DNA from: Bedellia somnulentella
Taxonomy: Eukaryota; Arthropoda; Insecta; Lepidoptera; Bedelliidae
Reading direction: 5' to 3'
DNA length: 64,000 bases
Assembly: GCA_963576735.1 (NCBI GenBank)
Contig: OY755187.1
Coordinates: 9,672,001 to 9,736,000 of the forward strand
Shown: positions 1-10,031 of the stretch, one piece after another
Position numbering within the stretch: position 1 is the stretch's first letter
Layout of the letters: each line of letters begins with the position of its first letter
The notes under the pieces: model-generated
Databases searched by the model: none
Told to the model about the DNA's origin: nothing
What the model saw: the letters and a program-made list of their open reading frames with translations, nothing else
Position numbers and translations under genes: made by a program

Positions 1-105
1 AAATGAAGTCCCTTATGGGAACAACTGAAAGGAAGATCACACAAAGTGACAATCGATAGCTTCTGCTTACCCCGATAGTAATAAACGGCGTGAGTATATG
101 TATGT
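1..105 (+). mobile_element. 3' end of RTE-type LINE
   Basis: Degenerate 3' terminus of the same LINE family seen at 24461-24870: a segment resembling GATAGCTTCTGCTTACCCC is followed by GGCGTGAGTATATG and short TATG repeats. It begins at or before the window edge and has no reading frame. Confidence 0.6.
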
Positions 106-112
106 AATTATT

Positions 113-180
113 AACTAACTAGCTTTTTTTGCATCGGGTTTACCTACATCCAAAATACCAAAACACTAGTACATGCTTCT
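113..180 (+). repeat. Short dispersed repeat fragment
   Basis: About 65 bases resembling 51183-51260 (shared CTAGCTTTTT, GCATC-GGTTTAC and CCAAAATACCAAAACACTA). It is part of a dispersed repeat family whose fuller copies begin CTAGCTTTTTGCCCGCGACT. Confidence 0.5.
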
Positions 181-312
181 TTATGATCATAGTTGAAACC
201 TTTTACAGGGATTCTGATCTAAAATAGAAGTAGAATTGGCGGTCTTATCACTTTAAGCAATCTCTTTCAGCCAATCTTTGGATGGTAAGATGTTAGTACA
301 TCAATTACATTC

Positions 313-540
313 CTGTGTAGTGTCGGCTTAGAATAGCACTACCCCATTTCTTCCGGTGGGTGTACGTAAGAGGCGACTAACGGTATTGGGGCTTTTAAGG
401 GATTTTTGGGCGATGCAGTTGGAGACCCATTTGTCTACCTTTTCCCCATTAAACTTCCAAAAGTTGATAAAGAATTACTATCTCTGAAGCTGTGGCTACC
501 CTTTTTTGGGAGTTACAGCCGTTAGTATATACTCATGAAT
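313..540 (+). mobile_element. SINE A copy
   Basis: Nearly full length. It runs from CTGTGTAGTGTCGGCTTAG through GGGCGATGCAGTTGGAGACC to a worn 3' end (GCCGTTAGTATATACTC), with about 20 bases missing where other copies read ATCACCAACAACC. The block resembling a pol III B box (GGTTGGAGACC in better copies) is the only promoter-like element I see; there is no clear tRNA head. Confidence 0.85.
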
Positions 541-925
541 GATTGAATTACATTTACAATTCAAAAAAATAAAGACACAGAGATTCCAAAGTCGACAATA
601 ATTACTTTAATAGAAAAAAATGAAAATTGTAATTTATTGTTTCATATAGAACATTTGCACGTACAACTACTACTTAAGCTAGTAAAAAAAACTATTTTTG
701 AACTTATGTTATATACGACGAGCATAATAATCATAAAGAAAAAAGATAAGAAAAGAACGTAAAGTCAACTGTCTGTTTAACATTATGAAGGGTACAATAT
801 GTCAAATCAACTCTTTTATAAAAGCAAGTAGGATAATGCTTTTCTTAAACAACGAACAAAATCTATTTTAAAACGACCAAATACTCCATATTGCCCCTTT
901 TTCATGTTTAGATACCAACGAACAT
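541..925. other. No recognised feature
   Basis: AT-rich sequence with no convincing coding potential, repeat end or RNA fold. Confidence 0.5.
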
Positions 926-1060
926 ATTCGCTGCATCCGCATTTGGAAGTTGAGAAGGGAAAAGGTCTCCAACCGCAAAGCCTCAAATTTACATAAAGAG
1001 CCCTTAGTCGCCTCTTACTAACACCCATAACAAGAAACAGGGTAGTGTAATTCTGAACCA
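926..1060 (-). mobile_element. Degenerate SINE A fragment
   Basis: Reverse-strand remnant recognised by ATTTGGAAGTTGAG, GGTCTCCAACCGCA and CCCTTAGTCGCCTCTTAC in order. The 3' tail is missing. Confidence 0.6.
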
Positions 1061-1668
1061 ATATATATTTTAAATATAGATCAAAGCTATTTTACATTTC
1101 TATGGAATATCAAAGGATGTAGAGATTGCAACGTCTGTGGAAAGAGATAAATTATTGATTACAACACAGCAGAAGCGAATGTGATCGAATGCGATCGAAA
1201 AATGCTTGCACATGATTTAGAAAGTAAAGGTGAGTTGTCTGCGGTCATAATTACACACTGTTATGGTCACTGCAATTATAACATCTTGCGATGGATGCCT
1301 CGGGGTTTTGTATGTTTCACGATGTTTTTTATGCATATTTATTTTTATGGTCTATATATAATATAATATTTAATCGCGTGTTATTAAATGGTTTTATAAA
1401 GCCCGACACGTTTCGAAAACTTTTGAGTTATCATGTAGTCAATATTTGTTTTAATTATAATGTGCAACCGTGAAAGTAAAAAAAACTATGTAACTGTTTT
1501 TGTTGAAAACTTAGAAAAAATAAAAAATGAATGATTAAACGCAATTCAAAATTATAAAAAATCAACAAACATTTGCCAGTAATGCAAAGTAATTTATACT
1601 TAACCACTTTGATGGGATAAGACTAATATGTAAGATATTCATCAGTTTCAAACCACGGGAATCGCAAA
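1061..1668. other. No recognised feature
   Basis: AT-rich. The short open frames here (about 60 codons) have no recognisable motif, and I treat them as chance. Confidence 0.5.
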
Positions 1669-2574
1669 TCTATACTTATAATAAATCTGTAGAGAGGTCA
1701 ATTCTGTACATGAAATATATTTTCAAAATAACTATCAGGGGGTGATTAGTGATCGATACTGATGCCAAAAATGCAATCAGTAAAATTTTTGTCGGTCTGT
1801 CTGTCTGTCGGTTTGTATGTTCCTTATGGAAACAAAAACTACTTGACGGATTTTAACGAAACTTGGCACAATTATTCTTCATACTCTTGGGCAGGTTATA
1901 GTATACTTTTCAGCAGAGTAGTAAAGGGGAATTTGGGGATATTTTGGGAAAACGGTAGAAATTACTAAATTTTTTAAGCTTCCGTCGCGTGTGCAGCCTT
2001 AATGGTTATAGTTACATAGAAATCATGTATTACGGATATTCTACATAAAATAGTCTAAAAAATATTCTTCAACAGCACACGTCTATCTTTTATGGTTGAC
2101 TCACAATATCACGTGTAACTCCTGATAGCTTAGCAGTTCGGAGCATTCTGATTATATTTGTTTACTCTCACGTTTATAACACTCTCCCTTATTTAAAAAA
2201 GTTTACATCATTACCTATTCAATAAAAAAAGAATCATGGAAGTTGGTAGAGAAACACCGAAATTAAACATGAAATAAGTCATCGCGCCCGTGATCAAAAC
2301 CAAATAATTACTAATTTACATATTACATACTAGATGGCGCCAGTAGTTGTAATTGTTATAAGTTCTTCATAGCGTTTTACTCAACTCAACTTCAACTCAT
2401 CCTAAAAATTGGTTTATGTTCGGCGACACTAAACCGTTCATATGAGCGCTCGCATTCAGGAGTGCTCTAAGTAGTAATCATTGCGCTTGAGCATTCAAAG
2501 CTTGAGCAGTGATTCAAGAAACCTCAGATATTAAAAAACCACGCTACCCGTGCGAAGCTGGGCCGATCCACTAG
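1669..2574 (+). mobile_element. Helitron-type element, copy 1
   Basis: 906 bp. It begins TCTATACTTATAATAAATC and ends with a GC-rich hairpin segment (CTACCCGTGCGAAGCTGGG) about 10 bases before a terminal CTAG. The flanks are A on the left and T on the right. TC...hairpin-CTAG with A/T insertion and no target duplication is the Helitron signature. It carries only a short TGTC tract and no Rep/helicase gene, so it is non-autonomous. Confidence 0.8.
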
Positions 2575-2611
2575 TATTAAAATATTTCTCATATTATAGT
2601 GTAGTGTCTCA

Positions 2612-2861
2612 GCTGTGTAGTGTCGGCTTAGAATAGCACTACCCCAATTCTTCCGGCGGGTGTACGTAAGAGGCGACTAACGGTATTGGGGCTTTAAAGG
2701 GAATTTTGGGCGATGCGGTTGGAGACCCATCACCAACAACCTTTATTTTACCTCTTTTCCCCACTTAACTTTCCAAAAGTGGCTGAGGAATTTCTGATTC
2801 CTTAGCTCTGGCTACCCTATCTAGGGATTTATAGCTGTGAGTATATGTATGTATGTATGTA
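2612..2861 (+). mobile_element. SINE A copy
   Basis: Full-length copy in good condition with every family block: TGTGTAGTGTCGGCTTAG head, TTCCGGCGGGTGTACGTAAG, GCGGTTGGAGACCCATC, TTTTCCCCACTTAAC, TAGGGATTTATAGC and a (TATG)n tail. Confidence 0.9.
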
Positions 2862-3244
2862 TTATAATAAAGTTATTCCAGAATTACTGATGAAGTTTTT
2901 TCATCAAACAGAAAAATTGGTTTCAAGTTCGGAGTAAACACATAATAGTAAATATGTGATTGAATTATGCGGTTAACAGAGTACGTATGAATGCGTACGT
3001 ATGGTGTCTGCCTGCTCAATGATAAATTTATGCGTAAGAATGACTAGGAACAATTATTCATAGTAACCCAAAATTTTCGACCTGGATATTGCTTAAAGTC
3101 CATTATTATGTAAATGAATCTCACAGATAGTCATAGATGATAGTCATATAGTGATAGATCAGATGACACGTAGCTCAACAGAATGTCTGAGTGTACCAGA
3201 CATAAAGTAATCTCTGTTAAAATAAGTCTTGATCTTTCAATGAA
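2862..3244. other. No recognised feature
   Basis: Nothing recognisable apart from short tandem-like runs of ATAGTCATAGATGATAGTC near 3125. Confidence 0.4.
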
Positions 3245-3410
3245 ACATACATACTCAAGGCATCAGTTCCAATTGGGGTAGGCCGATACTAATGATCTCC
3301 ACATTGTACGATCCTGACAAACCTCCCTAGCTTCATTTATACACATTGCTTACTTACTTCTTTTATTCTTCACACTACGGACGTCTGCCTTTTTGAAAAG
3401 AACACGTACT
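3245..3410 (-). mobile_element. RTE-type LINE 3' fragment
   Basis: Reverse-strand remnant of the LINE C-terminal coding region and 3' end: CCAATTGGGGTAGGC and TTGTACGATCCTGACAAACC correspond to the CQDRTKW...YPNGN region of 24461-24870. No open frame remains. Confidence 0.65.
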
Positions 3411-3469
3411 AAATATACCACACTAACACCGACCTGCTATAGATATATTAATAAAGACAAACTAATAGA

Positions 3470-3560
3470 ATAACAAGAGCATGTATGAAAATATTGATGA
3501 CGATTGCCAGGCGATCGATAAATCTATGCCTACCCCTAAACGAATGACGTGAATAAATGT
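3470..3560 (+). mobile_element. RTE-type LINE 3' fragment
   Basis: Forward fragment recognised by AAGAGCATGTATGAAAATATTG and CTATGCCTACCCCTAAACG. It lies opposite to the preceding reverse fragment, so two separate truncated insertions sit side by side. Confidence 0.55.
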
Positions 3561-3787
3561 ATATGTGCTAATAATCATCATTTCACCAATATAGGAACAC
3601 TGCTGGAGACTGTCCCATATAGAGTTATAATCATATCTCTATGGGATATTTGTAAGGGTTGATAGACTTCTTGAAGTAATCTTTTCCCTATTCATCTTTA
3701 TAATTGCAGAGGATTTTCTTTTGAGCTTCTAACTAACCTTTTAAGTTTAGTCATGATTTGTTAAAGATATTAATCTTGGAATCTGAA

Positions 3788-4020
3788 GCTGAATCCATCC
3801 ATAAAAACATGTTAATAAACTGAAATTGTACAAACCATGTTTTGAAAAAATGAAAAAATGTGAATTTAAAGAGTTTCTTTGTTGCTTCTTCTCTTTACGA
3901 ACACCTTCCGAAGCAACGGACTAATGATAAATTTAAAAACATTTGACGTTCAAAAAATGTTAGTTTTTAACTTAATTTTGAAGAATAAACTTTTTGACTT
4001 TTTTTTTTTTTTTTTGACTT
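3788..4020 (+). mobile_element. 5'-truncated Jockey-group LINE (3' UTR only)
   Basis: More than 95 percent identical by eye to the 3' UTR of the LINE at 9741-13250 (its 13037-13250 part), including AATAAACTTTTTGACTTTT at the end. It carries no coding sequence. Its T-rich/TTTTGAC tail is longer than that of the complete copy. Confidence 0.8.
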
Positions 4021-4316
4021 TTCCCTCCACAGGAATGCGATAATCTTATGTATCATGTATGTTAATGAATACAGTTCTTAACATCTCCATATCCAGATAA
4101 AGATAGTATGTTTCGCATCATCGATGTCGGTCAATCATAACTTGTCACTTGAGTCGGTAAGAGGTTGAGATTGCCAAATCAATTTCGAATGCTTAAACGT
4201 TTATTATTCACTAATTTGTTTGATTAAGTTTTGGGGCATTACTAACTTTAAACAAAGAAAATTACCGATGAACTTTTAATAAAATAATTAAATAACATAC
4301 GTATGTATATACGTTT

Positions 4317-4577
4317 GCTGTGTAGTGTCGGCTTAGAATAGCACTACCCCTTTTCTTCCGGTGGGTGTACGTAAGAGGCGACTAACGGTATAGGGGCTTT
4401 TTAAGGGATTTTTAGGCGATGCGGTTGAAGACCCATCACCAACAACCTTTATTTTACCATCTTTTCCCCACGCAACTTCAAAAAGTGGCTGAGGAATTTC
4501 TAATTCGTTAGCTCTGGCTACCCCTTCTAGGGATTTATAGCCGTGAGAATGTATGTATGTATGTATGTATTTATGTA
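4317..4577 (+). mobile_element. SINE A copy
   Basis: Full-length copy ending in at least five TATG/TATT units. It lies head to head with the reverse copy at 4600-4778. Confidence 0.9.
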
Positions 4578-4599
4578 TTTACATGAATGTAAATTCCAA

Positions 4600-4778
4600 A
4601 AACTGTAGCCAGAATCTGAGAAACAAAAACTCCTCCGAAAGTTATAAAGAAGTGTTTTTGGTGATAGGTCTCCAATCGCATCGCCCAAAATTTACTTAAA
4701 AAGCCCCACAACCCTTGGTAATTTTTTACGACACTCGAGGGAAGAAGTGGATAGTTGCTATTCTAAGCCGACACTATT
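4600..4778 (-). mobile_element. SINE A copy, degenerate
   Basis: Reverse copy lacking its TATG tail. GTGATAGGTCTCCAATCGCA, AAAAAGCCCC and TTCTAAGCCGACACTA are readable. Confidence 0.75.
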
Positions 4779-4784
4779 CAGCTA

Positions 4785-5072
4785 CTAAAATATAGGTAAT
4801 ACTGATGATATTATTAGAATAGTCACGATGAATTTTCTAATGCCGTATATAACCTGTTGTTCACTCAATACACTCTTACATTAGTGAGTACAACTTATCC
4901 ATTTCTTACGATGATAATTTTTTACCGTTAATACCCTTTACAAATAAATCACAGTTTGACTTGAGAAAAGACACTTCGGTGAAGACCCGACTTAGTAATT
5001 TGAACTCACGTTTCCTGCATTAGAAGCGTTGGAATTTCACTTAGCTATCGAGATTCAATAAAACTTTTGATT
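4785..5072 (-). mobile_element. Degenerate SINE B including tRNA-like head
   Basis: The reverse complement reads GATAGCTAAGTGAAATTCC (worn A box), GTGAGTTCAAATTAC (worn B box), GGGTCTTCACC and GTGTCTTTTCTCAAG, then a stretch like the body of the complete copy at 22354-22735. The SINE B 3' tail is absent. Confidence 0.6.
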
Positions 5073-5637
5073 TTAGAAGTTTAGACTGAGAGTCAGAGCT
5101 GAGGGTTGATATCGAAATATGTTATGTATGTTATAGCACCTATAGTTTCTCACACTTAAATCCTTACCATACTTTTTAAAATGAAATTACATTTTTCTGT
5201 TTTTTACTACTCGCCTGATTATTTTAGTTTATCTGAAATTCTGGTTTTAAGCTTATTTAAATATATTCAAATATGTTTCAATGATCGAATATTCCTGTCA
5301 ATTCCAGATGGGCCACAGAATTCACCTCAAACCACAAGCAGGGAATTTCAATATTGAATGTAATATAAACGTTTTGTTGCTAGTAATGCTCTAATAATAC
5401 ATACATAATTTCCTTCTTTTATCTGCTTTGAAATGTGTAACAAACTAATTTTATTAATAATCAAGTTTTGAATGCATGCGCTAAAGGGTGGCAAGAATTA
5501 TACATAATAGCGATCGATTGTCTCTACCTTATCTAATAGTTTACATTTATATATTTTTATGTACGTAAGCAAAAAAAACCATTACAGTGTTCATTACTGC
5601 AATAGTTAATTTGTGAAGATAAGTAATCACTCATTCA
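5073..5637. other. No recognised feature
   Basis: AT-rich spacer without a convincing gene or repeat end. Confidence 0.45.
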
Positions 5638-5766
5638 CTCACAGCCCATATATGTCCCCACCAAAGGGCTCGCACCTACCCTATATAGGGTGATTTGGCC
5701 ATAGTCCACCACGCTGGCCAATTGCGGGTTGGCAGACTTAGAAGAAGAAGAAGAAGAAGAAAAATT
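5638..5766 (-). mobile_element. SINE E 3' part plus (AAG)n
   Basis: Reverse-strand 3' half of the family seen complete at 34135-34445: CAGCCCATATATGTCCCCACC, CCCTATATAGGG, GGCCATAGTCCACCACGCTG and CCAATTGCGGGTTGGCAGAC. It runs into an AAG/GAA microsatellite at 5741-5766. Confidence 0.75.
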
Positions 5767-5935
5767 GTTTATTTGGCACACAACAAGAAATACAGAGTAA
5801 ATTTACAACAATAAAAAAGAATGCACCAAAAAGGCACCAACTCAGCATGTGTATGAGAAAGTCAAACAACTTGGTTGATGAATTTCCCATACGCTGGTTT
5901 TCAGTTAGCGCCATAACGAAAAACTAATATTACAA
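5762..5935 (-). mobile_element. Possible LINE 3' end
   Basis: Read in reverse it ends in GTGCCAAATAAACAA followed by a T/C-rich tract, like a polyadenylated LINE 3' UTR. No coding part is present and the family is not recognised. Confidence 0.3.
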
Positions 5936-6214
5936 TTTAATATAAATAATTTAAACAAACAAAAATAATAAAACAGCAAAAAGAAAAATACTAACAGACA
6001 TACACAAAAAAAAAGTTTTTTTTTATTATTCTCTTTAAATAAATGAATTTAGTATATAAGATATAACTACTTTCATACGGCATAACATCATAAATAATTA
6101 CAAACAACTATACTCCTTCTTCTTAAGAAACTAAATATTTTGTGTTTATAAATATATCTAAATTAAATAAAAATTAAAAAAAAAATAAAAAATAAGTAAG
6201 AAGGAAAAAATATA

Positions 6215-6362
6215 TCTTCTATACTTATAATCTTCTATACTTATAATAAATCTGTAGAGAGGTCAATTCTGTACATGGAATATATTTTCAAAATAACTAT
6301 CAGGGGGTGATTAGGGATCGATACTGATGCCAAAAATGCAATCAGTAAAATTTTTGTCTGCC

Positions 6363-6394
<32 letters not shown>

Positions 6395-7121
6395 GGTTTG
6401 TATGTTCCTTATGGAAACATAAACTACTCGACGGATTTTAACGAAACTTGGTAAAATTATTCTTCATACTCCTAGGCAGGTTTTTGTATACAGCAGAATA
6501 GTAAAGGGGAATTTTGGGAAAATGGGAGAAGTTACTCCATTTTTTAAGCTTCCCTCGCGTGTGCAGCCTTAATGACTTATGACGGAAATATTCTACATAA
6601 AATTATCTAAAAAATATTCCGCAACAGTATATGTCTATCTTTTATGGTTGACTCACAACAACACGTGTAACTCCTGATAGCTTAGCAGTTCGGCGCATTC
6701 TGATTATATTTGTTTTCTCTTACGTTTATAATACTCTCAATCACCTTATTTCCAAAGTTAACATTATTACCTACTCAATAAAAAAAGAATCATAGAAATC
6801 GGTATAGAAACACCAAAATTAAAAGTCCCAACATAATAGTCGCACGCGATCAAAACCAAATCCTTAGTAGTTTACATATTACGTACTAGATGGCGCCAGT
6901 AGTTGCATCAATTAAAACCTAAAAATTAGCTTAATTTCGGAGATATTGATCTGAACCGATCATAAAAGCGCTTTCAAAATCACAAAGTAACACTATATTC
7001 AGACATGAGTGCTGTAAGTTGTAATAAAGGCGTTAATTTCATAACGCTTGAGCAGTGATTGAAGAAACCTCCAATATTTTTAAAACTACGCTACCCGTGC
7101 GAAGCGGGGCCGATCCACTAG
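6215..7121 (+). mobile_element. Helitron-type element, copy 2
   Basis: Related to copy 1 throughout: identical 5' end, then a (TGTC)n tract at 6360-6395, GATGGCGCCAGTAGTTG and CTACCCGTGCGAAGCGGGG before CTAG|T. The first 16 bases (TCTTCTATACTTATAA) are present twice in tandem at the 5' terminus. Confidence 0.8.
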
Positions 7122-7224
7122 TATATTATAAATACATATATAAATACACCTCCTACACATATATGTTTGATATATATTAATTGTATGGGTGTGTGTGAAT
7201 GTTGTGATGGATGTTGTGAATGTT

Positions 7225-7335
7225 GTGACTTACGACTACTACCGCGATAGTAGCCGAGACCGACGGTTAAACGTACCCTCCGAAGCACGGAATCATCTTA
7301 ACTTTTCTTTTTATCAGGTGATTCAAGCCAGCATA
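7225..7335 (-). mobile_element. SINE E fragment
   Basis: Reverse fragment of the SINE E body: TTACGACTACTACCGCGATAG, GAATCATCTTAACTTTT and CAGGTGATTCAAGCC. Confidence 0.65.
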
Positions 7336-7400
7336 AGATAAATAATACACTTCTAAAATACAAACAAACGTAAGTTGACGATAGTAACGTGATCGTAATA

Positions 7401-8017
7401 TACAGGCTGATTACGGGGTCGTGGAGCAAGAAAGAAGCATTCCACTTACTTTCTCCTAAGCATCACGATAGGTTAGGACTAACAGTACACCAACGACTTA
7501 TTTAAGTTTACAAAAAAAAAACTGATACTATAGGAGATCATGGTCACCCTACTATTTCCCAAGAATTGTTTTGTCAAGTGCATGGACTTGACAATCGTTG
7601 CAGTAGTTGCAATTAATATGACGATATTGATAGACAGATAAGGAATTTCTTCGATGCCTTCTGCGATTACGTCGATTACTTTGTCGTATTTAGAAGGAAA
7701 AGACGAATAACGGCGGAGGCATAATTAATTTATTTCATTTTAAATCTTTGTTTCGTTATTATTTATTGTTATTGTTTATTGACTTTGACGTGTTGTCACA
7801 TTATTACTCATAAATTATTAAGTATTCTAACAAAGAGTTTGTTTTCTAAAAAGGTGTAATATAAAAAGTAGGGTGACCACGCATTTAGAGTCAGTAAATA
7901 AAAATAAGTATATAACAAATCATCTTTGTTTCAATTAAAATAAATACAGGTAGCATCGCAATCATTTACTGAGTCAGTAAAAAATGGTTGGGATCACGAC
8001 CCCGAAATCACCCTGTA
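7401..8017. mobile_element. TA-flanked MITE, copy 1 (uninterrupted)
   Basis: 617 bp. The ends TACAGGCTGATTACGGGGTC and, read from the right, TACAGGGTGATTTCGGGGTC form a 23-bp imperfect inverted repeat flanked by TA on both sides, as for Tc1/mariner-type insertion. There is no transposase. The sister copy is at 42822-43966; this copy supplies the empty site for the element inserted in the sister. Confidence 0.85.
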
Positions 8018-8239
8018 TAGGTATTCCAGTGATTGATGCAGTGAACGTGTATTGCAACATTGTACGGTGAACACTTTTACTTAAATAACGTTCTCTGCTT
8101 CTGTAGACCGCTTTGTATTTTAGTTATATAATATGAGGAATCTCCCACTTAATTGGTTATCATCTTAATTATATATCATTTTTAGTAATAATCGTAGCCC
8201 ATATAAATAACCCTGTCGTAGCTCGAGGCTTTCCTGAAT

Positions 8240-8486
8240 GCAGTACATACACACAAATACTCTGGGCCAAACATCCCTAAAAGGGGTAGCCAGAGCTTTA
8301 GAGCTGGAAACTCCTCAGCCACATTTGGAAGTTGATAGAGGAGAAGATGGAAGAAATTAAGTATCGTTGGTGATGGGTTTTCAAACATCCGCCCAAAAAC
8401 CACTTCAAAAAGCCCCATATCCTTAATCGCCTCATACAGCACCTGTGGGTTGTCACTACGACATTCTAAGCTGGCGCAAGACGGCA
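8240..8486 (-). mobile_element. SINE A copy, beta subgroup
   Basis: Reverse copy of a subgroup marked by CACATTTGGAAGTTGATAG, GTATCGTTGGTGATGGG and GTCACTACGACATTCTAAGC instead of the more common GGTTGTTGGTGATGGG. Its 5' part falls inside the tandem duplication that starts near 8401. Confidence 0.8.
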
Positions 8487-9197
8487 CTGAGTACAGTGAT
8501 TATCGATAGCTTACCACTAAGCCATCGAGTGAGTAGGTCATCTTCAACGACTACGAATGTGTTAAATATTAGCCAGGACTAATAAGCATGATGACGTCCG
8601 AAAATTTGAATCATGTTTATTGTACATCCAGCAAAAGTATGACATTTAATAATTTTAATTTACGAATGTATCACCCGGGAATCGATCCCTAGAATTTGTG
8701 AGTGCTCTTAAAAATGTTCTCTTTTCCAAATTGAACTATATATTGATCCGTGAAGCGATACTTTGTACCCCGATATAAGTTCGCATCCTGAAGAGTCTAA
8801 AATGTTTGCATACTCATAGTTTTTACGGAAAAAAGAGTGCTTGATGCATTTTTATAATGCTCAAAAAGTAAATGAAATCAATAAAAAAACAAGTTAAAAA
8901 TTTCTGTGATTTTTTAATTCTGAGGCTCCGGCTACCCCCTTTTGTAATTTAATACTGTGTGTATAATTATCTGAGTATGTATATACATTCGTTTTCTCTC
9001 CTAAAAATCCTGTGCTATTTCAAATCTCATTGTCGTTTCTCAAAAGCGTGAACTTTCAAACTCTAAACTGCTAATACTACGTTTCTTATCAGCAAAGCGA
9101 CCCAGCTGAGAGCCGCCATCAACTTCCGTTTCCGTCAGCAACACGTAATATGCCAGAGTTAGATAAAATGTTATGCTTTAGTTCAAACTGGATAACC
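8401..9197. repeat. Tandem duplication, copy 1 (797 bp)
   Basis: Runs from CACTTCAAAAAGCCCC to CTGGATAACC and is repeated immediately at 9198 with roughly 95 percent identity by eye. The left breakpoint lies inside a SINE A. At 8866-8880 this copy keeps the uninterrupted form (AAAAGTAAATGAAATC) of the site that was hit by SINE B in copy 2. Confidence 0.9.
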
Positions 9198-9771
9198 CAC
9201 TTTAAAAAGCCCCCTATCCTTAGTCTTCTCATACAGCACCCGTGGGTTGTCACTAAGACATTCTAAGCTGGCGCAAGACGGCACTGAGTACAGTGAGTAT
9301 CGATAGCTTACCACTAAGCCATCGATTGAGTAGGTCATCTTCAACGATTACGAATGTGTTAAATATTAGCCAGGACAAATAGGCATGATGACGTCTAAAA
9401 ATTTGAATCATGTTCATTGTACATTCAGTAAAAGTATGATATTTAATAATTTTAATTTACGAATGTATCACCCGGGAATCGAACCCTAGAATTTGTGTGC
9501 GCTCTTAAAAATTTTCGCTTTTCCAAATTGAACAATATATTGATCCGTAAAGCGATACTTTGTACCCCGATATAAGTTCGCATCCTGAAGAGTCTAAAAT
9601 TTTTGCATACTCATAGTTTTTACGGAAAAAAGAGTGCGTGATGTATTTTTATAATTCTCAAAAAGTTAATGAAATTGTAAAAAACGGCGATAGGCCTGCC
9701 CCCTATCACGTGAGTACACTGTCTAAGCAAAACGTGGGTACCTTCTCTAGAAACTAGATGGCGCTTGCCAT

Positions 9772-10029
9772 GTGAGTTCAGGAGTATTGACCTTGGGATA
9801 TAGGCAAAAAATTGTTAATTTTAATATAAATAATTATATTAAGAAACCATTATTGACTAAAAGTACCTTGAAAGTACCTGAACATTCTAAAAAACGTCTA
9901 GCTATGTTACTAGCTAGTAATATTGTATACAACAATGTTATTAATTTGAATAACATAACAATTTCATCTGACTTGGATGCAGTTATTAGTACATGTACTA
10001 ATGTATCTGCAAATTTAGCTTTAAACTAG
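9772..10029 (+). pseudogene. ORF1 remnant of the Jockey-group LINE
   Basis: 85-codon open stretch (no ATG in frame at its start) ending in TAG at 10027-10029. It is Asn/Ile/Leu-rich and I see no zinc knuckle or other ORF1 domain. Its end overlaps the open ORF2 frame, which is open from about 10002, as is common at LINE ORF1/ORF2 junctions. I infer it is the C-terminal part of ORF1 left after 5' truncation. Confidence 0.45.
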
Positions 10030-10031
10030 GT

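Noticed and set aside
5741..5766. CRISPR-like or regulatory repeat
   Set aside because: A plain AAG/GAA microsatellite at the end of a SINE E.
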